A stretch of DNA of 64,000 nt from positions 62,001 through 126,000 of the forward strand of contig CAVTXH010000020.1 of the NCBI GenBank assembly GCA_963738625.1, given 5' to 3'. Within the stretch, counting starts at the first letter, position 1. Each line of letters begins with the position of its first letter. Made by a program: the position numbers and the translations under genes. Of the stretch, positions 58,922 through 64,000 are shown one piece after another. This DNA comes from UBA7672 sp963738625. GTDB lineage: Bacteria; Pseudomonadota; Alphaproteobacteria; Caulobacterales; Hyphomonadaceae. The notes under the pieces are model-generated. The model searched no databases and had not been told where the DNA came from. It was given only the letters and a program-made list of their open reading frames with translations.

Positions 58922-59683
58922 ATGGCCAAACGCCGCAAGATCTACGAAGGCAAGGCGAAGATCCTCTATGAGGGTCCAGAACCCGGCACGCTGATCCAGT
59001 ACTTCAAGGACGATGCAACGGCGTTCAACAATGAGAAACGCGCGGTGCTGGACGGCAAGGGCGTGCTCAACAATCGCATCAGCGAATTCGTGATGACACA
59101 GCTGAACGCGATCGGCCTGCCGACGCACTTCCTGAAGCGCCTGAACATGCGCGAGCAGCTGATCCGCGAAGTCGAGATCATTCCGCTGGAAGTCATCTGT
59201 CGCAACGTGGCTGCGGGCTCCATCGCCAAGCGGCTCGGCATCGAGGAAGGCACGCAGCTGCCGCGCTCGATCATCGAATTCTGCTACAAGAAGGACGAGC
59301 TGGGCGATCCGCTGGTTTCCGAAGAGCACATCACCGCGTTCAACTGGGCGACCAACCAGGAGATCGACGACATCATCGCGATGACGCTGAGGATCAACGA
59401 CTTCCTCACCGGGCTGTTCGCGGGCGTCTCGATCAAGCTTGTGGATTTCAAGGTCGAGTACGGCCGGCTCTACGAGGGCGAGATGGTTCGCACCGTATTG
59501 GCCGACGAGATCAGCCCTGATTCGTGCCGGCTGTGGGACATGGAAACCAACGAGAAGCTGGACAAGGACCGCTTCCGCCGCGACCTCGGCGGCGTCACCG
59601 ACGCCTACGCGGAAGTTGCGCGCCGGCTCGGAATCATCAAGGAGAAGGGCGGGGCGGAAATCCTGTCCTTCAACGGCAAGTAA
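58922..59683 (+). CDS. purC: Phosphoribosylaminoimidazole-succinocarboxamide synthase
   Basis: 253 aa. Joins CAIR and aspartate with ATP to make SAICAR. Motifs: KIYEGKAKILYEGPEPGTLI, KDDATAFN, IPLEVICRNVAAGSIAKRLG near 95, LADEISPDSCRLWD near 195. Start ATG 58922. Behind the stop is an exact 13-bp direct repeat of its 3' end (59671-59683 and 59701-59713) with a CCCGC-TTC-GCGGG hairpin between the copies. Followed by purS. Confidence 0.98.
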   Translation: MAKRRKIYEGKAKILYEGPEPGTLIQYFKDDATAFNNEKRAVLDGKGVLNNRISEFVMTQLNAIGLPTHFLKRLNMREQLIREVEIIPLEVICRNVAAGSIAKRLGIEEGTQLPRSIIEFCYKKDELGDPLVSEEHITAFNWATNQEIDDIIAMTLRINDFLTGLFAGVSIKLVDFKVEYGRLYEGEMVRTVLADEISPDSCRLWDMETNEKLDKDRFRRDLGGVTDAYAEVARRLGIIKEKGGAEILSFNGK

Positions 59684-59725
59684 CCCGCTTCGCGGGTAGG
59701 CAACGGCAAGTAAGCGAGCCAGGCA

Positions 59726-59968
59726 ATGCGCGCGAAAGTACACGTCTCCCTGAAAGCCGGCGTGCTCGACCCTCAAGGCAAGGCTGTGGGCGACGCGCTG
59801 GGTCGCCTCGGCTTCCCCGAGGTCGGCGCGGTGCGGTGCGGCAAGACGATCGAGCTTGAATTGAAGGACGGCCTGTCCAAGGACGACGCCGAAAAGCGCG
59901 TGAAGGAAATGTGCGAGAAGCTGCTGGCGAACACTGTCGTCGAGCGCTACTCGATCGAGATCGCCTGA
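59726..59968 (+). CDS. purS: Phosphoribosylformylglycinamidine synthase subunit PurS
   Basis: 80 aa. Small ferredoxin-like protein that joins PurL and PurQ into the FGAM synthase complex. VHVSLKAGVLDPQGKAVGDALGRLGF and VRCGKTIELEL are the family blocks. Start ATG 59726. A bidirectional terminator follows 23 bp after the stop, so purS ends the purC transcript and purQ (61099) has its own promoter or an interrupted operon. Confidence 0.96.
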   Translation: MRAKVHVSLKAGVLDPQGKAVGDALGRLGFPEVGAVRCGKTIELELKDGLSKDDAEKRVKEMCEKLLANTVVERYSIEIA

Positions 59969-59990
59969 CGCCCATCCTGGCACGAATAAA

Positions 59991-60018
59991 AAAGCGCGCC
60001 CTGGACGGGGCGCGCTTT
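59991..60018. terminator. Bidirectional intrinsic terminator
   Basis: Stem AAAGCGCGCCC / GGGGCGCGCTTT (59991-60001 and 60007-60018) with a TGGAC loop and A/T runs on both sides. It separates purS (plus) from the convergent small lipoprotein gene (minus). Confidence 0.88.
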
Positions 60019-60044
60019 CGCATTTCTAACGTGGCCGGTTGAGC

Positions 60045-60179
60045 CTATTTGGCGTCTTCGGCCGTCTTGGAGACTGCGCCGCCGACGGCGCCGACATCCT
60101 TGCCGATGCCCGAAATGGTGTTGCAGGCCGAGGCCAGCAGCGGCGCCGCAATCATCACGGCGAGAATGAGCTTACGCAT
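60045..60179 (-). CDS. Entericidin A/B-family small lipoprotein
   Basis: 44 aa. MRKLILAVMIAAPLLASAC is a lipoprotein signal peptide (Cys 19), followed by NTISGIGKDVGAVGGAVS, the glycine-patterned amphipathic segment of entericidins. Entericidins are tiny envelope lipoproteins linked to stationary phase or antidote/toxin pairs. AAAGGGG lies 11 nt upstream of the ATG. Paralogue of the next gene (60263-60598), same strand. Confidence 0.85.
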   Translation of the reverse strand: MRKLILAVMIAAPLLASACNTISGIGKDVGAVGGAVSKTAEDAK

Positions 60180-60262
60180 GTGGGGTCACCCCTTTGTGTT
60201 GTCCCAAGGTTGTCAAGATGGCCTCTGGCCGGGCTGAACGCAAGCTAGACCCTGCCGCGGCG

Positions 60263-60598
60263 CTACTGCGTCTTGGTCGTTGCCTTGGTGGCCGTCGTGG
60301 TTTTTGCCGGGGTCGACTTGGCGGCGGGCGCGGCTTCGGCGTTCTGCGTTGCGGGCGCGAGGCGGACCTGCTCCATCGTGTTAGGCTCCGTCGTCTTTTG
60401 GCAGGTCACGGGCGGCGTGCGGCTGTAATCGGGCGTGCAGCCGGGAATGCTCTGCTTGGGCGCCTCGACGTGCGCCGTATCCTTGGCGTTCGCGCTTAGC
60501 GTCTTGCCGACTGCCTGCAGGTCATCGCCGATGCCCGACACGGTGTTGCAGGCGGCGCAGCCGAGAAAGCCGAGCGAGATAATAATGGCCTTGTTCAT
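60263..60598 (-). CDS. Entericidin-like lipoprotein with long C-terminal extension
   Basis: 111 aa. MNKAIIISLGFLGCAAC is the signal/lipobox; CNTVSGIGDDLQAVGKTLS parallels the entericidin core of the neighbouring gene. The extra 75 residues include two cysteines (IPGCTPDYSRTPPVTCQK) and a Thr/Ala/Lys-rich disordered tail (KTTTATKATTKTQ). Start ATG 60598 begins the signal peptide. The pair probably arose by duplication followed by extension. Confidence 0.75.
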   Translation of the reverse strand: MNKAIIISLGFLGCAACNTVSGIGDDLQAVGKTLSANAKDTAHVEAPKQSIPGCTPDYSRTPPVTCQKTTEPNTMEQVRLAPATQNAEAAPAAKSTPAKTTTATKATTKTQ

Positions 60599-60687
60599 TG
60601 AAACGTCCTCCGGAGGTCTTGCCGCGCCCAACACCTGTGGGCGAAATCGGGTTCAATTTTGGCGAGCGGTCAAGCAGGTAATTCGAA

Positions 60688-61044
60688 ATGCCGATGGCGA
60701 ACTGGGTCCCGATTGTACTGCTCGTCCTTTCGAATGTGTTTATGACGACAGCCTGGTATGGCCATCTCAGGTTCAAAGAGTCGCCTATAATTCTGGCAAT
60801 CTTGGTGAGCTGGGGGATCGCCTTCGCTGAATACTGTCTCGCAGTCCCAGCAAATCGCATGGGCAGCGCCGTCTATTCCACGGCCGAACTGAAGACGATG
60901 CAGGAGGTGATCACGCTGGTCGTCTTTTCTATCTTTTCTGTATGGGTCCTGAAGGAGCCGGTAACCCTGAAGCACGGGCTGGGGTTTGCGCTGATCGCAC
61001 TGGGCGCCGGGGTGATCTTCTACAAGTCTGACGCGTTCTCCTGA
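60688..61044 (+). CDS. DUF486 (DMT-like) membrane protein
   Basis: 118 aa with four predicted membrane helices. VPIVLLVLSNVFMTTAWYGHL, YCLAVPANRMGSAVYSTAELKTMQEVITL (split here by the loop) and FSVWVLKEPVTLKHGLGF are the DUF486 blocks, related to half-size drug/metabolite transporters. Substrate unknown. Start ATG 60688; ATG 60694 is possible. Lies 55 bp before purQ on the same strand. Confidence 0.85.
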   Translation: MPMANWVPIVLLVLSNVFMTTAWYGHLRFKESPIILAILVSWGIAFAEYCLAVPANRMGSAVYSTAELKTMQEVITLVVFSIFSVWVLKEPVTLKHGLGFALIALGAGVIFYKSDAFS

Positions 61045-61098
61045 GCCCTCGCGACTCGGGCAGAAACCTGCTAGTGCGGCGCGCGAAGAGGGCACGAC

Positions 61099-61761
61099 AT
61101 GAAAACCGCCGTCATCGTTTTTCCGGGCTCCAACTGTGACCGCGACGCGCAGGTCGCGCTGAAGCAGGTGACCGGCCGCGATCCGGCGATGGTCTGGCAC
61201 AAGGACGCCGAGCTGCCCAAAGGCCTCGACCTCATCGTGCTGCCGGGCGGGTTTTCGTATGGCGACTATCTTCGCTCCGGCGCCATGGCGGCGGCTTCCC
61301 CGATCGGCGATGCGATCCGCGCCTATGTCGCGAAGGGCGGCTATCTGCTTGCGGTGTGCAATGGATTCCAGGTGGCGACCGAGATGCACCTGCTGCCCGG
61401 CGCGCTGCTGCGCAACGCCTCGCTCAACTTCGTCTGCCGTCCGCAGCCGCTGACGATCACGTCCAACTCCTCGGCCTTCACGGCGGGGTATGAAGGCCAG
61501 CGCGAAGTCTCGTTCCCCATCGCTCACCATGACGGCAACTACTATGCCGACGAGGAGACGCTCGACCGGCTGGAGGGCGAGGGGCGCGTGGCATTCCGCT
61601 ATCTCGGCAATCCCAACGGATCGGCCCGCGACATCGCCGGCATTCTCTCCGAGAACGGCCGCGTGCTCGGCATGATGCCTCACCCCGAACGGGCGATCGG
61701 CGGACATGAGGGCGGATCGGACGGACTTAAGCTATTCGAAGGCCTGATGGTTGCGGCTTAG
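61099..61761 (+). CDS. purQ: Phosphoribosylformylglycinamidine synthase subunit PurQ
   Basis: 220 aa. Class I glutamine amidotransferase that feeds ammonia to PurL. KTAVIVFPGSNCDRDA at the start, LPGGFSYGDYLRSGAMAA near 50, nucleophile Cys in LLAVCNGFQVATEM (near 89), and the His/Glu pair in MMPHPERAIGG near the C-terminus. Start ATG 61099. purL does not follow directly, as it often does in related genomes. Confidence 0.97.
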   Translation: MKTAVIVFPGSNCDRDAQVALKQVTGRDPAMVWHKDAELPKGLDLIVLPGGFSYGDYLRSGAMAAASPIGDAIRAYVAKGGYLLAVCNGFQVATEMHLLPGALLRNASLNFVCRPQPLTITSNSSAFTAGYEGQREVSFPIAHHDGNYYADEETLDRLEGEGRVAFRYLGNPNGSARDIAGILSENGRVLGMMPHPERAIGGHEGGSDGLKLFEGLMVAA

Positions 61762-61850
61762 CCAAACTGCTCGCCCGCCGCGTGGTGCGGCATTGAGTTC
61801 ACCGTCATGCGGCGCGATACAGGGTCTTGGCGCTAATGCGAGGCCGTCAC

Positions 61851-62237
61851 ATGCGTCTGCTTGCTCCCCTTCTTCTCACCGTGATGCTTGTCGCGCCTGC
61901 CATGGCGCAGGGCGCTCCTGCCCCGCCGCTGCTGCTTGGTCCCAGCTTTCCGGCTTCGTCCGTGCAGGCGGGTAATTTCGACGCAGCTTTCGATGTGAAG
62001 GTCGCAATGCCGGGCATGCCCGTGCTGCGCAACCAGACCGCCGAAGCCCGCTTCGACGCCGTGGTTTGCAACGCCCAGGGCAAGGCAAAGGGGGGCGCCC
62101 AAGTATCCGGGGCGGGTCTCAGCACGCTAGAACCAGGTGTCTGCACTATGTTTTCCAACTTCGGCCAGCTGGAGCTGACGACCATGGAAACCGGCGGCGA
62201 ATGGACCGCCAAGGTTTATCTGCGCGCCCGCAGATAG
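61851..62237 (+). CDS. Secreted protein, unknown
   Basis: 128 aa. Signal peptide MRLLAPLLLTVMLVAPAMA|Q, then a Pro-rich stretch and a beta-rich domain with two cysteines (AVVCNAQGKAKGG, LEPGVCTMFSNFG) that could pair. Start ATG 61851 chosen because it opens the signal peptide; two upstream in-frame starts are less likely. No family recognised. Confidence 0.68.
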   Translation: MRLLAPLLLTVMLVAPAMAQGAPAPPLLLGPSFPASSVQAGNFDAAFDVKVAMPGMPVLRNQTAEARFDAVVCNAQGKAKGGAQVSGAGLSTLEPGVCTMFSNFGQLELTTMETGGEWTAKVYLRARR

Positions 62238-62295
62238 GCTGTCAGGCCGGACACTGAACCGCTTCTGGAACACGCACGTACTGAGGGGCCAAGCC

Positions 62296-63252
62296 ATGGC
62301 CTTGGAGGTTCCCGTGTTGCGTTCCCTACGGCATGGACTTGCAGCGCCCGTTCTGCTTGCAGCAACAGCCTGTGCGGGCGCGCCTTCAGCGGATGTATCG
62401 GCCATGAAATTCGTCGATGCGGGCGGCGTCCACACGCATGTGGAGAATTGGGGCGCAGGCGAGCCCGTGCTGCTGATCCACGGCGCATCTTCCTCGCTGG
62501 CCGTCTGGGCGCCGACGGTTGTCCCGCTGCTGAAGGATCGCTTTTACGTGGTCGGCTACGACCGGCCAGGCATGGGTTACACCGAACAGCGCCCGGAGGA
62601 CGCCGACAGGCTAGAAGTCCAGGCAAGCGTGGCGGCCGCCGTAGTCGAGCGGAGCGGCCTCAGAAAGCCGATCGTCATCGCCCATTCATGGGGCGGGGCG
62701 GTCGCGCTGCGTCTTGCACTCGACTGGCCGGATCTGGTCGGCGGCCTCGTTCTGATCGCTCCGGTGGCCTACGAATGGCCTGGCGGGGTAAGCTGGCATC
62801 TCTACTGGTCAGCCAACCCTGTCGTAGGCGGCCTGTTCAACAAAGTCGTCGCGCCGCCGTTTGCGGGTTCGGCTGTCAAAAGCGGGCTGACTGACGCGTT
62901 CAGTCCGAGCCCCGTGCCGGAAGGCTATCTTGAGATGGCCGATGTCATGCGCGCGGCGGCGCCGTCCGCACTCCGCGCCAACGCGCTCGACATGATCTCC
63001 GCCAAGCGCGAAGTGACGGCGCAACAGGCGCGCTATCCGGAGATCAGGGTTCCGATCGGAATCTTGGCCGCGGACGGCGACACCGTGGTCTCGCCAACGA
63101 TCCACTCTCTGAGGCTTGCGCAGACGCTGTCCAATGCGCGCATCGATGTGGTGCAGGGATCGGGGCACCTGCCGCACGAGGCGGCGCCCGAGCGGCTCGC
63201 CAAGCTGGTCGACTGGGTGCAGGCGGCGAAATTGACGCGCCATTCCCGCTGA
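62296..63252 (+). CDS. Alpha/beta hydrolase, envelope-targeted
   Basis: 318 aa. N-terminal hydrophobic segment with a possible lipobox (LAATAC), then a canonical fold: LLIHGASSSLAVW (oxyanion loop), YDRPGMGYTEQRP, nucleophile elbow AHSWGGAVAL (Ser near 133), acid in LAADGDTVVSP (near 259), His in GSGHLPHEAAP (near 288). Resembles epoxide hydrolase or haloalkane-type lipolytic enzymes; no tell-tale specificity residues. Start ATG 62296 follows AGGGGCC. Confidence 0.82.
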   Translation: MALEVPVLRSLRHGLAAPVLLAATACAGAPSADVSAMKFVDAGGVHTHVENWGAGEPVLLIHGASSSLAVWAPTVVPLLKDRFYVVGYDRPGMGYTEQRPEDADRLEVQASVAAAVVERSGLRKPIVIAHSWGGAVALRLALDWPDLVGGLVLIAPVAYEWPGGVSWHLYWSANPVVGGLFNKVVAPPFAGSAVKSGLTDAFSPSPVPEGYLEMADVMRAAAPSALRANALDMISAKREVTAQQARYPEIRVPIGILAADGDTVVSPTIHSLRLAQTLSNARIDVVQGSGHLPHEAAPERLAKLVDWVQAAKLTRHSR

Positions 63253-63393
63253 TGTTGCCGCTGTAAGAGCTCCTACCAATTGCGCCGGTCCAACACGAAA
63301 CACGTGCAGCAATCATTCGTCGCGTCGCCACAGCAAGGTTGCTGGCAGCGCCTTTCGGCGGCCGATCACGAATTCGCGCCGTGGAGCCGTTGG

Positions 63394-63879
63394 CTACTTC
63401 GGAGCCGCCAGCGCCTTGAAGCGCCATTCCTGCGTGGTGGTTTTGCCATCGGCGCCGATGCGATCAACGCGCGATCCGATGCCGCCGCCGGCCTCGGAGT
63501 AGTAGACGATGGTGAGCTTGCCATCGGCGGACTGGAACGTGATGCGGCCCGGCTCTATGGCCTTAAGCGGCGTGAAACTCCACACCTCGTTCTTACGCGT
63601 CGAGTTGGTGACGGCGAGGCCGTAGACGCCGTCCGCGTTGGGGCCGATGCGGTGGTATTCGGTGTAGGCGTTGGCGGTTCCGGCGCTCGCGAGGGCAGTG
63701 CCGGCGACAACGCCATTCAGCGGGCCGATGAAGGCCTCGTAGACTTTCGATCCGTTGGCGTTGGTGTGGACCCGCGCGCCTTCCATCCAGGTAAGGCTCG
63801 ACGTGTCCGGTGCGCCCTGTGCGGAAGCGGCGCCCGCGAGTGCGCCAGCCAAGGCGATGCCGGCAATTGTCCTGTTCAT
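63394..63879 (-). CDS. Secreted DUF6265-like protein
   Basis: 161 aa. Signal peptide MNRTIAGIALAGALAGAASA|Q, then LTWMEGARVHTNANGSKVYEAF and NGVVAGTALAS, and beta strands with EVWSFTPLKAIEPGRITFQS. The pattern resembles DUF6265, a calycin-like family, but the usual GCW is replaced by GAR, so the match is tentative. Function unknown. The remaining 121 bp to the window edge show nothing. Confidence 0.6.
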   Translation of the reverse strand: MNRTIAGIALAGALAGAASAQGAPDTSSLTWMEGARVHTNANGSKVYEAFIGPLNGVVAGTALASAGTANAYTEYHRIGPNADGVYGLAVTNSTRKNEVWSFTPLKAIEPGRITFQSADGKLTIVYYSEAGGGIGSRVDRIGADGKTTTQEWRFKALAAPK

Positions 63880-64000
63880 GATGTTGTCCCCGACATTCTG
63901 AGGGAGGCTATCAGGCCAACTTGAGTCCCAGAAGAGGGCCGGGGTCGGGGCATAGGGACAGCCAGCGATCGCGTTCCGAACGACGGCAGACGCCGGGATA

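Noticed and set aside
1..64000. tRNA, rRNA, CRISPR arrays, prophage or classical insertion sequences
   Set aside because: No T-loop-like tRNA ends, no regularly spaced repeats, no phage structural genes and no IS transposase were found; the only transposase-like gene is the RAYT.

Overview
The window is GC-rich chromosomal DNA from an alphaproteobacterium, most likely a Caulobacterales/Hyphomonadales-type lineage or a close relative; I cannot name a genus. The evidence is gene content and order: a DUF1476 F1-ATPase zeta inhibitor beside purB and purC-purS-purQ, gltB-gltD next to uppP and an NDUFA9-like gene, a PstA of the DUF3333 type, and infC/rpmI/rplT/pheST together. No tRNA, rRNA, CRISPR array, prophage or classical insertion sequence was recognised. 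Genes are dense on both strands, and the very long open frames opposite true genes are GC artefacts.

Layout. 1-11.6 kb is accessory/metabolic: a truncated lipoprotein gene, a decayed DUF885 remnant, an acyl-CoA dehydrogenase with a REP-associated (RAYT) transposase gene wedged 4 bp upstream of its start, a DUF6152 protein, fumC, a methyltransferase-like protein, a 2OG-Fe(II) oxygenase divergent from a PQQ dehydrogenase, a RusA-like resolvase, a secreted protein with an intrinsic terminator, and a broken DUF559 gene. 11.7-18.1 kb (minus) is the translation block infC, two lipoprotein genes, rpmI, rplT, pheS, pheT, with a nested-hairpin repeat between pheS and pheT. 18.2-25.0 kb holds envelope genes: two glycosyltransferases, hydrolases, a TPR protein, mtgA, and a frameshifted queG. 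25.2-29.2 kb is a complete Anbu-type operon (circularly permuted ATP-grasp, alpha-E, transglutaminase-like, Anbu proteasome homologue).

31-39.5 kb holds glutamate synthase (gltB-gltD), uppP, a GlsB/YeaQ-like protein and an NDUFA9-like gene. 39.5-40.9 kb is degraded: one reading frame is broken by an exact 100-bp tandem duplication, followed by about 580 bp with dispersed inverted repeats. 40.9-49 kb has a Tat-exported metallo-hydrolase, an M13 metallopeptidase, PhoR, an SbtA/SbtB-type bicarbonate transporter pair and a bacterial indoleamine 2,3-dioxygenase. 49-55.5 kb is pstC-pstA-pstB-phoU-phoB, in which PstA is about 898 aa, twice the usual size, because of a roughly 460-residue periplasmic insertion. 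56-62 kb is purine biosynthesis (purB, purC, purS, purQ) interleaved with a barstar-like gene, a structured non-coding stretch, the ATPase zeta inhibitor and two entericidin-type lipoproteins. The right end carries secreted proteins and an alpha/beta hydrolase.

Most noteworthy: the PstA insertion, the Anbu operon, the RAYT gene with flanking inverted REP hairpins, the nested palindrome in the pheS-pheT intergenic region, the 100-bp duplication, the probable AUC start of infC, and a possible minus-strand small RNA at about 57.9-58.2 kb.
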